Positions 1-12,752 of a stretch of 64,000 nt of DNA are shown one piece after another; the stretch's first letter is position 1; the number at the start of each line of letters is the position of its first letter. The stretch lies in NCBI GenBank assembly GCA_027704905.1, contig JANIIK010000774.1, positions 111,001 to 175,000 on the forward strand, read 5' to 3'. This stretch comes from Muraenolepis orangiensis (Eukaryota; Chordata; Actinopteri; Gadiformes; Muraenolepididae). Made by a program: the position numbers and the translations under genes. The notes beneath the pieces were generated by a model. The model was not told where the DNA came from. It saw only the letters and a program-made list of their open reading frames with translations, and searched no databases.

Positions 1-3000
1 TGAGAGGAGGTAAGGTGAGGTGAGAGAATGTGAAGGTGAGGAGGAGAAGGTGAGGTGAAGAAGAGAATGTGAGGTGATGGTGAAGGTGAGGTGAGGTGAA
101 CTGAAGGCGAGGAGGTGAGGTGAGGTGAGAGGAGGTGAGGAGAGAGAATGTGAAGGTGAGGAGGAGAAGGTGAGGTGAAGGTGAGGTGAAGAAGAGTGTG
201 AGGTGAAGGTGAAGGTGAGGTGAGGTGAACTGAAGGCGAGGAGGTGAGGTGAGGTGAGAGGAGGTGAGGAGAGAGAAAGTGAAGGTGAGGAGGAGAAGGT
301 GAGGTGATGGAGAGGAGAGGAGAGGAGTGTGAGGTGAGGTGAACTGAAGGTGAGGTGAAGAAGAGAAGGTGAGGTGAAGGTGAGGTGAGGTGAACTGAAG
401 GTGAGGTGAGATGACAGGAGGTGAGGTGAGAGGAGAGGAGAGAGGAGGTGAAGGTGAGGAGAGAGGAGGTGAAGGTGACGGTGAGGAGAAGGTGAGGTGA
501 AGGTGACGGTGAAGGTGAGAGGAGGTGAGGAGAGAGGAGGTGAGGTGAGAGGAGAGAGGAGGGGAGGAGAGAGAAGGTGAAGGTGAGGTGAGGTGAGAGG
601 AGGTAAGGTGAGAGGAGAGGAGAGAGGAGGTGAAGGTGAGGAGAAGGTGACGGTGAAGGTGAGGTGAGAGAGGAGGTGAGGTGAAGTTGAGGTGAGGTGA
701 GAGGAGGTAAGGTGAGGTGAGAGGAGGTGAGGAGAGAGAATGTGAAGGTGAGGAGGAGAAGGTGAGGTGAAGGTGAGGTGAAGAAGAGGATGTGAGGTGA
801 AGGTGAAGGTGAGGTGAGGTGAACTGAAGGCGAGGAGGTGAGGTGAGGTGAGAGGAGGTGAGGAGAGAGAAGGCGAAGGCGAGGAGGTGAGGTGAGGTGA
901 AGAAGAGAAGGTGAGGTGAAGGTGAGGTGAGGTGAACTGAAGGCAAGGTGAGGAAGAGAAGGTGAGGAGAAGGTGAGGTGAGATGAGAGGAGGTGAGGTG
1001 AGAGGAGAGAGGAGGTGAAGGTGAGAGAAGGTGAAGGTGAGGAGGAGAAGGTGAGGTGAAGGAGAGAGGAGAGGAGAGGGTGAGGGTGAGGTGAACTGAA
1101 AGTGAGGTGAAGAGAAGGTGAGGTGAAGGTGAATGTGAGATGAGAGGAGGTGAGGTGAGAGGAGAGAGGAGGTGAAGGTGAGGAGAAGGTGAAGGTGAGG
1201 AGAAGGTGAGGTGAGATGAGAGGAGGTGAAGGTGACGGTGAAGGTGAGGAGAAGGTGAGGTGAAGGTGACGGTGAAGGTGAGAGAAGGTGAGGTGAAGGT
1301 GAAGGTGAGGTGAAGGTGAGGTGAGAGGTGAGGAGAGAGGAGGTGAGGTGAGAGCAGAGAGGATGTGAGGAGGAGGAGGTGAGGAGGAGGTGAGGAGGAG
1401 AAGGTGAGGTGAGGTTAGAGGAGGTGAAGGTGAGGAGAAGGTGAAGGTGAGAGGAGGTGAGGTGAGAGGAGGTAAGGTGAGAGGTGATGAGAGAGAATGT
1501 GAAGGTGAGGAGGAGAGGAGAGGAGAGGTTAAGGTTAGGTGAAGGTTAGGTGAAGGTGAGGAGAAGGTGAGAGGAGGTGAGAGAGGAGGTGAGGAGAGGA
1601 GGTGAGGTGAGAGGAGGTGAGGAGAGAATGTGAGGTGAGGTGAATGTGAGGTGAGGTGAACGGAGGTGAGGAGAGAGAAGGTGAAGGTGAGGAGGAGAAG
1701 GTGAGGTGAAGGAGAGAGGAGAGGGTGAGGTGAACTGAAAGTGAGGTGAAGAAGAGAAGGTGAGGTGAAGGTGAAGGTGAGGTGAGGTGAACTGAAGGCG
1801 AGGTGAGGAGAGGAGGTGAGGAAGAGAAGGTGAGGAGAAGGTGAGGTGAGATGAGAGGAGGTGAGGTGAGAGGAGTGGAGAGGAGAGAGGAGGTGAAGGT
1901 GAGGAGAAGGTGAAGGTGAGGAGAAGGTGAGGTGAGATGAGAGGAGGTGAAGGTGACGGTGAAGGTGAGGAGACGGTGAGGTGAAGGTGACGGTGAAGGT
2001 GAGAGGAGGTGAGGTGAAGGTGAGGTGAAGGTGAGGTGAGAGGTGAGGAGAGAGGAGGTGAGGTGAAGGTGAAGGTGAGGTGAAGGTGAGGTGAGAGGTG
2101 AGGAGAGAGGAGGTGAGGTGAGAGGTGAGGAGAGAGGAGGTGAGGTGAGAGCAGAGAGGAGGTGAGGAGAAGGTGAGGTGAGGTTAGAGGAGGTAAGGTG
2201 AGAGGAGAGGAGAGAGGAGGTGAAGGTGAGGAGAAGGTGACGGTGAAGGTGAGAGGAGGTGAGGTGAGAGGAGAGGGGAGGTGAGGAGAGAGGAGGTGAG
2301 GTGAGAGAGGAGGTGAGGAGAAGGTGAGGTGAGAGGAGAGAGGAGGTGAGGAGAGAGAAGGTGAGGAGAAGGTGGGGTGAAGATGAGGTGAGAGAGGAGG
2401 TGAGGTGAGGTTAACTTGAGGTGAGGTGAGAGGAGGTAAGGTGAGGTGAGAGGAGGTGAGGAGAGAGAATGTGAAGGTGAGGAGGAGAAGGTGAGGTGAA
2501 GGTGAGGTGAAGAAGAGAATGTGAGGTGAAGGTGAGGTGAAGTGAACTGAAGGCGAGGAGGTGAGGTGAGGTGAGAGGAGGTGAGGAGAGAGAAGGTGAA
2601 GGTGAGGAGGAGAAGGTGAGGTGATGGAGAGGAGAGGAGAGTGTGAGGTGAGATGAACTGAAGGTGAGGTGAAGAAGAGAAGGTGAGGTGAAGGTGAGGT
2701 GAGGTGAACTGAAGGTGAGGTGAGATGACAGGAGGTGAGGTGAGAGGAGAGAGGAGGTGAAGGTGAGGAGAGAGGAGGTGAAGGTGACGGTGAGGAGAAG
2801 GTGAGGTGAAGGTGAGAGGAGGTGAGGAGAGAGGAGGTGAGGTGAGAGGAGAGAGGAGGGGAGGAGAGAGAAGGTGAAGGTGAGGAGGTGAAGGTGAGGA
2901 GAAGGTGAGGTGAGGTGAGAGGAGGTAAGGTGAGAGGAGAGGAGAGAGGAGGTGAAGGTGAGGAGAAGGTGATGGTGAAGGTGAGAGGAGGTGAGGTGAG

Positions 3001-5720
3001 AGGAGAGGAGAGAGGAGGTGAAGGTGAGGAGAAGGTGAGGTGAAGGTGAGGTGAGGTGAAGATGAGGTGAGGTGAGAGGAGGTAAGGTGAGGTGAGAGGA
3101 GGTGAGGAGAGAGAATGTGAAGGTGAGGAGGAGAAGGTGAGGTGAAGGTGAGGTGAAGAAGAGGATGTGAGGTGAAGGTGAAGGTGAGGTGAGGTGAACT
3201 GAAGGCGAGGAGGTGAGGTGAGGTGAGAGGAGGTGAGGAGAGAGAAGGCGAAGGTGAGGAGGAGAAGGTGAGGTGAAGGAGAGGAGAGGGTGAGGTGAGG
3301 TGAGGTGAACTGAAGGTGAGGTGAAGAAGAGAAGGTGAGGTGAAGGTGAGGTGAGGTGAACTGAAGGAAGGTGAGGAAGAGAAGGTGAGGAGAAGGTGAG
3401 GTGAGATGAGAGGAGGTGAGGTGAGAGGAGGTGAAGGTGAGGAGAAGGTGAGATGAGAGGAGGTGAAGGTGAGAGAAGGTGAAGGTGAGGTGAAGGTGAA
3501 GGTGAGGTGAGGTGAACTGAAGGCGAGGTGAGGAGAGGAGGTGAGGAAGAGAAGGTGAGGAGAAGGTGAGGTGAGATGAGAGGAGGTGAGGTGAGAGGAG
3601 TGGAGAGGAGAGAGGAGGTGAAGGTGAGGAGAAGGTGAAGGTGAGGAGAAGGTGAGGTGAGATGAGAGGAGGTGAAGGTGACGGTGAAGGTGAGGAGACG
3701 GTGAGGTGAAGGTGACGGTGAAGGTGAGAGGAGGTGAGGTGAAGGTGAGGTGAAGGTGAGGTGAGAGGTGAGGAGAGAGGAGGTGAGGTGAAGGTGAAGG
3801 TGAGGTGAAGGTGAGGTGAGAGGTGAGGAGAGAGAGGAGGTGAGGTGAGAGCAGAGAGGAGGTGAGGAGAAGGTGAGGTGAGGTTAGAGGAGGTAAGGTG
3901 AGAGGAGAGGAGAGAGGAGGTGAAGGTGAGGAGAAGGTGACGGTGAAGGTGAGAGGAGGTGAGGTGAGAGGAGAGGGGAGGTGAGGAGAGAGGAGGTGAG
4001 GTGAGAGAGGAGGTGAGGAGAAGGTGAGGTGAGAGGAGAGAGGAGGTGAGGAGAGAGAAGGTGAGGAGAAGGTGGGGTGAAGATGAGGTGAGAGAGGAGG
4101 TGAGGTGAGGTTAACTTGAGGTGAGGTGAGAGGAGGTAAGGTGAGGTGAGAGGAGGTGAGGAGAGAGAATGTGAAGGTGAGGAGGAGAAGGTGAGGTGAA
4201 GGTGAGGTGAAGAAGAGAATGTGAGGTGAAGGTGAGGTGAAGTGAACTGAAGGCGAGGAGGTGAGGTGAGGTGAGAGGAGGTGAGGAGAGAGAAGGTGAA
4301 GGTGAGGAGGAGAAGGTGAGGTGATGGAGAGGAGAGGAGAGTGTGAGGTGAGATGAACTGAAGGTGAGGTGAAGAAGAGAAGGTGAGGTGAAGGTGAGGT
4401 GAGGTGAACTGAAGGTGAGGTGAGATGACAGGAGGTGAGGTGAGAGGAGAGAGGAGGTGAAGGTGAGGAGAGAGGAGGTGAAGGTGACGGTGAGGAGAAG
4501 GTGAGGTGAAGGTGAAGGTGAGAGGAGGTGAGGAGAGAGGAGGTGAGGTGAGAGGAGAGAGGAGGGGAGGAGAGAGAAGGTGAAGGTGAGGAGGTGAAGG
4601 TGAGGAGAAGGTGAGGTGAGGTGAGAGGAGGTAAGGTGAGAGGAGAGGAGAGAGGAGGTGAAGGTGAGGAGAAGGTGACGGTGAAGGTGAGAGGAGGTGA
4701 GGTGAGAGGAGAGGAGAGAGGAGGTGAAGGTGAGGAGAAGGTGAGGTGAAGGTGAGGTGAGAGGAGTGAGGTGAAGATGAGGTGAGGTGAGAGGAGGTAA
4801 GGTGAGGTGAGAGGAGGTGAGGAGAGAGAATGTGAAGGTGAGGAGGAGAAGGTGAGGTGAAGGTGAGGTGAAGAAGAGGATGTGAGGTGAAGGTGAAGGT
4901 GAGGTGAGGTGAACTGAAGGCGAGGTGAGAGAGAAGGTGAGGTGAAGGTGAGGTGAGGTGAACTGAAGGCAAGGTGAGGAAGAGAAGGTGAGGAGAAGGT
5001 GAGGTGAGATGAGAGGAGGTGAGGTGAGAGGAGGTGAAGGTGAGGAGAAGGTGAGATGAGAGGAGGTGAAGGTGAGAGAAGGTGAAGGTGAGGAGGAGAA
5101 GGTGAGGTGAAGGAGAGAGGAGAGGAGAGGGTGAGGTGAACTGAAAGTGAGGTGAAGAGAAGGTGAGGTGAAGGTGAAGGTGAGGTGAACTGAAGGCGAG
5201 GTGAGGAGAGGAGGTGAGGAAGAGAAGGTGAGGAGAAGGTGAGGTGAGATGAGAGGAGGTGAGGTGAGAGGAGAGAGGAGGTGAAGGTGAGGAGAAGGTG
5301 AAGGTGAGGAGAAGGTGAGGTGAGATGAGAGGAGGTGAAGGTGACGGTGAAGGTGAGGAGAAGGTGAGGTGAAGGTGACGGTGAAGGTGAGAGAAGGTGA
5401 GGTGAAGGTGAAGGTGAGGTGAAGGTGAGGTGAGAGGAGAGGAGAGAGGAGGTGAGGTGAGAGCAGAGAGGATGTGAGGAGGAGGAGGTGAGGAGGAGGT
5501 GAGGAGGAGAAGGTGAGGTGAGGTTAGAGGAGGTAAGGTAAGAGGAGAGGAGAGAGGAGGTGAAGGTGAGGAGAAGGTGACAGTGAAGGTGAGAGGAGGT
5601 GAGGTGAGAGGAGAGAGGTGAGGAGAGAGGAGGTGAGGTGAGAGAGGAGGTGAGGAGAAGGTGAGGTGAGAGGAGAGAGGAGGTGAGGTGAGAGGAGAGA
5701 GGAGGTGAGGAGAGAGAAGG
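1..5720. repeat. GGTGA/GGAGA purine satellite, block 1 (contains 1.7-kb higher-order repeats)
   Basis: Nearly all purine plus T on the + strand, made of words such as GAGGTGA, AAGGTGA, GAGGAGAGA and GGTGACGGTGAAGG with occasional GAACTGAAGG. The marker GGTTAACTTGAGG recurs at about 2408, 4108 and 7982; the first two sit in a directly repeated block of about 1,700 bp. The long minus-strand frames here (Ser/Pro/His/Leu/Thr) only reflect the repeat. Confidence 0.95.
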
Positions 5721-6680
5721 TAAATCAGTCGCAGCGGCATACCACCTTAGCACCAGAGAAGCCAGGAGGGAACTTGAGGTGCGCGTCGACAACAAATGTC
5801 TGGAGGTCCAGCAAGCCCCGAAGTATCTTGGAGTACGTCTGGATCGGACATTATCCTTCAAACAACACCTGGAAGAAGTCAAGGCCAAGGTGACATCCAG
5901 GGTCGCGCTGATCCGCCGCCTCGCTGGAACAACCTGGGGAGCCTCCGCTTAGACGCTGCTAATATCCACCCAAGCCCTGGTCTTCTCTGCAGCGGAATAC
6001 TGCGCCCCAGTCTGGAGCAGAAGCCCTCATGCGAGAAAGGTCGACGTGGCTATCAATACCTCCCTCCGAATAATAACTGGATGCTTAAAGCCTACCCCTG
6101 TGTCCCTCTTGCCAGTCCTCGCGGGAATAGCACCGGCCGGCCTCCGACGGGAGGCTGCCACCCTCGCCCTGGCCAGGAAGGCACAAAAGTATGACTGGCA
6201 CATCCTGCACAACACCACAATAACACCAGCACCTCCAAGCAGACTCAAGTCCCGCCACCCCTACAACAAGGCAGCACAAGAGATGCTCAACTCCACCTCT
6301 GAGGACATCTCCAGAGATGCATGGTTGGCAGCAGCTTGGAAGCAGGAGTGGGAGTCAGCCGGGCCCTCCCGAATCCACTGTTACATCTGGCACCCAGGAG
6401 ATGGCGCCATTGGAGGAGACGACCTACCACGCCGGCAATGGACCACACTGAACCGTCTACAAACTGGGGTCGGTCGCTTTAAAACATCAATGAAGACGTG
6501 GGGCTTGGCGGACAGTGCGGCATGCGAGTGCGGTGACCCTGACCAGACCGCCGACCATATAATCACCATCTGCCCCTTATATAGACCACCCTCGGAAGCC
6601 AGCCTCTTCGACCTAGGACCAGAGATGCGGGCATGGCTACACGACACCGAGTTGGACCTCTGACGTTACACGAAAGAAGA
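5721..6680 (+). pseudogene. LINE reverse transcriptase 3' fragment, copy 1 (Jockey/I-group-like)
   Basis: A 960-bp island of complex sequence in the satellite. One frame of 311 codons runs from 5728 to the TGA at 6661-6663, interrupted by a single TAG at 5950-5952. It encodes the region after the polymerase core: KYLGVRLDRTLSFKQHLEEV, AEYCAPVWSRS, the RIITGCLK segment, and a terminal Cys-Cys-His-Cys cluster (CEC, eight residues, H, four residues, C) typical of Jockey/I/R1-type non-LTR elements. The catalytic polymerase motifs are absent, so it cannot move by itself. The 3' tail after the stop is only about 17 bases. The clade is an inference from the zinc-knuckle spacing. It differs from the other copies by CAA for CGA in NRLQTGV. 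Confidence 0.85.
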
Positions 6681-9214
6681 GAGAGAAGGTGAAGGTGAGG
6701 TGAGAGGAGAGAGGAGGTGAGGAGAGAGAAGGTGAAGGTGAGGTGAAGGTGACGGTGAAGGTGAGAGGAGGTGAGGTGAAGGTGAAGGTGAGGTGAAGGT
6801 GACGGTGAAGGTGAGGAGAAGGTGAGGTGAGAGGAGGTGAGGAGAGAGAAGGTGAAGGTGAGGAGAAGGTGAGGAGAGGTGAGAGGAGGTAAGGTGAAAG
6901 GAGAGGAGAGAGGAGGTGAAGGTAAGGAGAAGGTGACAGTGAAGGTGAGAGGAGAGAGGAGGTGAGGAGAGAGGAGGTGAGGTGAGAGAATGTGAAGGTG
7001 AGGAGGAGAAGGTGAGGTGAAGGTGAGGTGAAGAAGAGGATGTGAGGTGAAGGTGAAGGTGAGGTGAGGTGAACTGAAGGCGAGGAGGTGAGGTGAGGTG
7101 AGAGGAGGTGAGGAGAGAGAAGGCGAAGGTGAGGAGGAGAAGGTGAGGTGAAGGAGAGGAGAGGGTGAGGTGAGGTGAGGTGAACTGAAGGTGAGGTGAA
7201 GAAGAGAAGGTGAGGTGAAGGTGAGGTGAGGTGAACTGAAGGCAAGGTGAGGAAGAGAAGGTGAGGAGAAGGTGAGGTGAGATGAGAGGAGGTGAGGTGA
7301 GAGGAGGTGAAGGTGAGGAGAAGGTGAGATGAGAGGAGGTGAAGGTGAGAGAAGGTGAAGGTGAGGTGAAGGTGAAGGTGAGGTGAGGTGAACTGAAGGC
7401 GAGGTGAGGAGAGGAGGTGAGGAAGAGAAGGTGAGGAGAAGGTGAGGTGAGATGAGAGGAGGTGAGGTGAGAGGAGTGGAGAGGAGAGAGGAGGTGAAGG
7501 TGAGGAGAAGGTGAAGGTGAGGAGAAGGTGAGGTGAGATGAGAGGAGGTGAAGGTGACGGTGAAGGTGAGGAGACGGTGAGGTGAAGGTGACGGTGAAGG
7601 TGAGAGGAGGTGAGGTGAAGGTGAGGTGAAGGTGAGGTGAGAGGTGAGGAGAGAGGAGGTGAGGTGAAGGTGAAGGTGAGGTGAAGGTGAGGTGAGAGGT
7701 GAGGAGAGAGGAGGTGAGGTGAGAGCAGAGAGGAGGTGAGGAGAAGGTGAGGTGAGGTTAGAGGAGGTAAGGTGAGAGGAGAGGAGAGAGGAGGTGAAGG
7801 TGAGGAGAAGGTGACGGTGAAGGTGAGAGGAGGTGAGGTGAGAGGAGAGGGGAGGTGAGGAGAGAGGAGGTGAGGTGAGAGAGGAGGTGAGGAGAAGGTG
7901 AGGTGAGAGGAGAGAGGAGGTGAGGAGAGAGAAGGTGAGGAGAAGGTGGGGTGAAGATGAGGTGAGAGAGGAGGTGAGGTGAGGTTAACTTGAGGTGAGG
8001 TGAGAGGAGGTAAGGTGAGGTGAGAGGAGGTGAGGAGAGAGAATGTGAAGGTGAGGAGGAGAAGGTGAGGTGAAGGTGAGGTGAAGAAGAGAATGTGAGG
8101 TGAAGGTGAGGTGAAGTGAACTGAAGGCGAGGAGGTGAGGTGAGGTGAGAGGAGGTGAGGAGAGAGAAGGTGAAGGTGAGGAGGAGAAGGTGAGGTGATG
8201 GAGAGGAGGAGAGTGTGAGGTGAGATGAACTGAAGGTGAGGTGAAGAAGAGAAGGTGAGGTGAAGGTGAGGTGAGGTGAACTGAAGGTGAGGTGAGATGA
8301 CAGGAGGTGAGGTGAGAGGAGAGAGGAGGTGAAGGTGAGGAGAGAGGAGGTGAGGAGAGAGAAGGCGAAGGTGAGGAGGAGAAGGTGAGGTGAAGGAGAG
8401 GAGAGGGTGAGGTGAGGTGAGGTGAACTGAAGGTGAGGTGAAGAAGAGAAGGTGAGGTGAAGGTGAGGTGAGGTGAACTGAAGGCAAGGTGAGGAAGAGA
8501 AGGTGAGGAGAAGGTGAGGTGAGATGAGAGGAGGTAGGTGAGAGGAGGTGAAGGTGAGGAGAAGGTGAGATGAGAGGAGGTGAAGGTGAGAGAAGGTGAG
8601 GTGAGGAGGAGAAGGTGAGGTGAAGGAGAGGAGAGGAGAGGTGAGGTGAACTGAAGGTGAGGTGAAGAGAAGGTGAGGTGAGGTGAGGTGAGGTGAACTG
8701 AAGGCGAGGTGAGGAGAGGAGGTGAGGAAGAGAAGGTGAGGAGAAGGTGAGGTGAGATGAGAGGAGTGAGGTGAGAGGAGAGAGGAGGTGAGGTGAGGAG
8801 AAGTGAAGGTGAGGAGAGGTGAGGTGAGATGAGAGGAGGTGAAGGTGACGGTGAAGGTGAGGAGAAGGTGAGGTGAAGGTGACGGTGAAGGTGAGAGAGG
8901 TGAGGTGAAGGTGAAGGTGAGGTGAAGGTGAGGTGAGAGGAGAGGAGAGAGGAGGTGAGGTGAGAGCAGAGAGGATGTGAGGAGGAGGAGGTGAGGAGGA
9001 GGTGAGGAGGAGAAGGTGAGGTGAGGTTAGAGGAGGTAAGGTAAGAGGAGAGGAGGTGAAGGTGAGGAGAAGGTGACAGTGAAGGTGAGAGGAGGTGAGG
9101 TGAGAGGAGAGAGGTGAGGAGAGAGGAGGTGAGGTGAGAGAGGAGGTGAGGAGAAGGTGAGGTGAGGAGAGAGGAGGTGAGGTGAGAGGAGAGAGGAGGT
9201 GAGGACAGAGAAGG
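6681..9214. repeat. GGTGA purine satellite, block 2
   Basis: Same vocabulary as block 1. It includes a copy of the block around GGTTAACTTGAGG (about 7982) and stretches nearly identical to 3240-4400, which shows segmental duplication inside the array. Confidence 0.95.
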
Positions 9215-10174
9215 TAAATCAGTCGCAGCGGCATACCACCTTAGCACCAGAGAAGCCAGGAGGGAACTTGAGGTGCGCGTCGACAACAAATGTCTGGAGG
9301 TCCAGCAAGCCCCGAAGTATCTTGGAGTACGTCTGGATCGGACATTATCCTTCAAACAACACCTGGAAGAAGTCAAGGCCAAGGTGACATCCAGGGTCGC
9401 GCTGATCCGCCGCCTCGCTGGAACAACCTGGGGAGCCTCCGCTTAGACGCTGCTAATATCCACCCAAGCCCTGGTCTTCTCTGCAGCGGAATACTGCGCC
9501 CCAGTCTGGAGCAGAAGCCCTCATGCGAGAAAGGTCGACGTGGCTATCAATACCTCCCTCCGAATAATAACTGGATGCTTAAAGCCTACCCCTGTGTCCC
9601 TCTTGCCAGTCCTCGCGGGAATAGCACCGGCCGGCCTCCGACGGGAGGCTGCCACCCTCGCCCTGGCCAGGAAGGCACAAAAGTATGACTGGCACATCCT
9701 GCACAACACCACAATAACACCAGCACCTCCAAGCAGACTCAAGTCCCGCCACCCCTACAACAAGGCAGCACAAGAGATGCTCAACTCCACCTCTGAGGAC
9801 ATCTCCAGAGATGCATGGTTGGCAGCAGCTTGGAAGCAGGAGTGGGAGTCAGCCGGGCCCTCCCGAATCCACTGTTACATCTGGCACCCAGGAGATGGCG
9901 CCATTGGAGGAGACGACCTACCACGCCGGCAATGGACCACACTGAACCGTCTACGAACTGGGGTCGGTCGCTTTAAAACATCAATGAAGACGTGGGGCTT
10001 GGCGGACAGTGCGGCATGCGAGTGCGGTGACCCTGACCAGACCGCCGACCATATAATCACCATCTGCCCCTTATATAGACCACCCTCGGAAGCCAGCCTC
10101 TTCGACCTAGGACCAGAGATGCGGGCATGGCTACACGACACCGAGTTGGACCTCTGACGTTACACGAAAGAAGA
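9215..10174 (+). pseudogene. LINE reverse transcriptase 3' fragment, copy 2
   Basis: 960 bp, nearly identical to copy 1 and with the same in-frame TAG. The downstream frame 9540-10157 ends in the same Cys-Cys-His-Cys cluster. It is preceded by GAGGACAGAGAAGG, a variant shared with copies 3 to 5 but not copies 1 and 6. Confidence 0.85.
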
Positions 10175-11792
10175 GAGAGAAGGTGAAGGTGAGGTGAGAG
10201 GAGAGAGGAGGTGAGGAGAGAGAAGGTGAAGGTGAGGTGAAGGTGACGGTGAAGGTGAGAGGAGGTGAGGTGAAGGTGAAGGTGAGGTGAAGGTGACGGT
10301 GAAGGTGAGGAGAAGGTGAGGTGAGAGGAGGTGAGGAGAGAGAAGGTGAAGGTGAGGAGAAGGTGAGGAGAGGTGAGAGGAGGTAAGGTGAAAGGAGAGG
10401 AGAGAGGAGGTGAAGGTAAGGAGAAGGTGACAGTGAAGGTGAGAGGAGAGAGGAGGTGAGGAGAGAGGAGGTGAGGTGAGAGGAGAGAGGAGGTAAGGAG
10501 AGAGAAGGTGAAGGTGAGGAGAGGAGGTGAGGTGAGGTTAGAGGAGAGAGGAGGTGAGGAGAGAGAAGGTGAAGGTGAGGAGAAGGTGAAGGTGAGGTGA
10601 GAGAGGAGGTGAGGTGAGGTGAAGTTGAGGTGAGGTGAGAGGAGGTGAGGAGAGAGAATGTGAAGGTGAGGAGGAGAGGAGAGGAGAGGAGAGGTTAAGG
10701 TTAGGTGAAGGTTAGGTGAAGGTGAGAGAAGGTGAGGAGAGAGGAGGTGAGGTGAGAGGAGAGAGGAGGTGAGGAGAGAGAAGGTGAAGGTGAAGGTGAG
10801 GAGAAGGTGAGATGAGAGGAGGTGAAGGTGCCGGTGAGGAGAAGGTGAGGTGAAGGTGACGGTGAAGGTGAGAGGAGGTGAGGTGAAGGTGAGGTGAAGG
10901 TGACGGTGAAGGTGAGGTGAAGGTGACAGTGAAGGTGCGGTGAGAGGAGGTGAGGAGAGAGGAGGTGAGTTGAGAGGAGAGAGGAGGTGAGGAGAGAGAA
11001 GGTGACGGTGAAGGTGAGAGGAGGTGAGGTGAGAGGAGAGAGGAGGTGACGGTGAGGAGAAGGTGAGGTGAAGGTGAGGTGAGGTGAAGTTGAGGTGAGG
11101 TGAGAGGAGGTAAGGTGAGGTGAGAGGAGGTGAGGAGAGAGAATGTGAAGGTGAGGAGGAGAAGGTGAGGTGAAGGTGAGGTGAAGAAGAGAATGTGAGG
11201 TGAAGGTGAAGGTGAGGTGAGGTGAACTGAAGGCGAGGAGGTGAGGTGAGGTGAGAGGAGTTGAGGAGAGAGAAGGTGAGGTGAAGGAGAGGAGAGGGTG
11301 AGGTGAGGTGAACTGAAGGTGAGGTGAAGAAGAGAAGGTGAGGTGAGGTGGGTGAACTGAAGGCGAGGTGAGGAGAGGAGGTGAGGAAGAGAAGGTGAGG
11401 AGAAGGTGAGGTGAGATGAGGTGAGGTGAGAGGAGAGAGGAGGTGAAGGTGAGGAGAAGGTGAGATGAGAGGAGGTGAAGGTGACGGTGAAGGTGAGAGG
11501 AGGTGAGGTGAAGGTGAGGTGAAGGTGACGGTGAAGGTGAGGTGAGAGGAGGTGAGGAGAGAGGAGGTGAGGTGAGAGGAGGTGAGGAGAGAGAAGGTGA
11601 AGGTGAGGAGGTGAAGGTGAGGAGAAGGTGAGGTGAGAGGAGGTAAGGTGAGAGGAGGTAAGGTGAGAGGAGAGGAGAGAGGAGGTGAAGGTGAGGAGAA
11701 GGTGACGGTGAGAGGAGGTGAGGTGAGAGGAGAGAGGAGGTGAGGAGAGAGGAGGTGAGGTGAGAGGAGAGAGGAGGTGAGGACAGAGAAGG
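10175..11792. repeat. GGTGA purine satellite, block 3
   Basis: About 1.6 kb of satellite between LINE copies 2 and 3. It is very similar to block 4 (12753-14388), so satellite plus LINE form a roughly 2.58-2.60 kb unit. It contains a short (GGAGA)n run followed by GGTTAAGGTTAGG near 10695. Confidence 0.95.
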
Positions 11793-12752
11793 TAAATCAG
11801 TCGCAGCGGCATACCACCTTAGCACCAGAGAAGCCAGGAGGGAACTTGAGGTGCGCGTCGACAACAAATGTCTGGAGGTCCAGCAAGCCCCGAAGTATCT
11901 TGGAGTACGTCTGGATCGGACATTATCCTTCAAACAACACCTGGAAGAAGTCAAGGCCAAGGTGACATCCAGGGTCGCGCTGATCCGCCGCCTCGCTGGA
12001 ACAACCTGGGGAGCCTCCGCTTAGACGCTGCTAATATCCACCCAAGCCCTGGTCTTCTCTGCAGCGGAATACTGCGCCCCAGTCTGGAGCAGAAGCCCTC
12101 ATGCGAGAAAGGTCGACGTGGCTATCAATACCTCCCTCCGAATAATAACTGGATGCTTAAAGCCTACCCCTGTGTCCCTCTTGCCAGTCCTCGCGGGAAT
12201 AGCACCGGCCGGCCTCCGACGGGAGGCTGCCACCCTCGCCCTGGCCAGGAAGGCACAAAAGTATGACTGGCACATCCTGCACAACACCACAATAACACCA
12301 GCACCTCCAAGCAGACTCAAGTCCCGCCACCCCTACAACAAGGCAGCACAAGAGATGCTCAACTCCACCTCTGAGGACATCTCCAGAGATGCATGGTTGG
12401 CAGCAGCTTGGAAGCAGGAGTGGGAGTCAGCCGGGCCCTCCCGAATCCACTGTTACATCTGGCACCCAGGAGATGGCGCCATTGGAGGAGACGACCTACC
12501 ACGCCGGCAATGGACCACACTGAACCGTCTACGAACTGGGGTCGGTCGCTTTAAAACATCAATGAAGACGTGGGGCTTGGCGGACAGTGCGGCATGCGAG
12601 TGCGGTGACCCTGACCAGACCGCCGACCATATAATCACCATCTGCCCCTTATATAGACCACCCTCGGAAGCCAGCCTCTTCGACCTAGGACCAGAGATGC
12701 GGGCATGGCTACACGACACCGAGTTGGACCTCTGACGTTACACGAAAGAAGA
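11793..12752 (+). pseudogene. LINE reverse transcriptase 3' fragment, copy 3
   Basis: 960 bp, same shared TAG and same intact downstream frame (12118-12735) as copy 2. It lies 2,578 bp after copy 2, measured start to start. Confidence 0.85.
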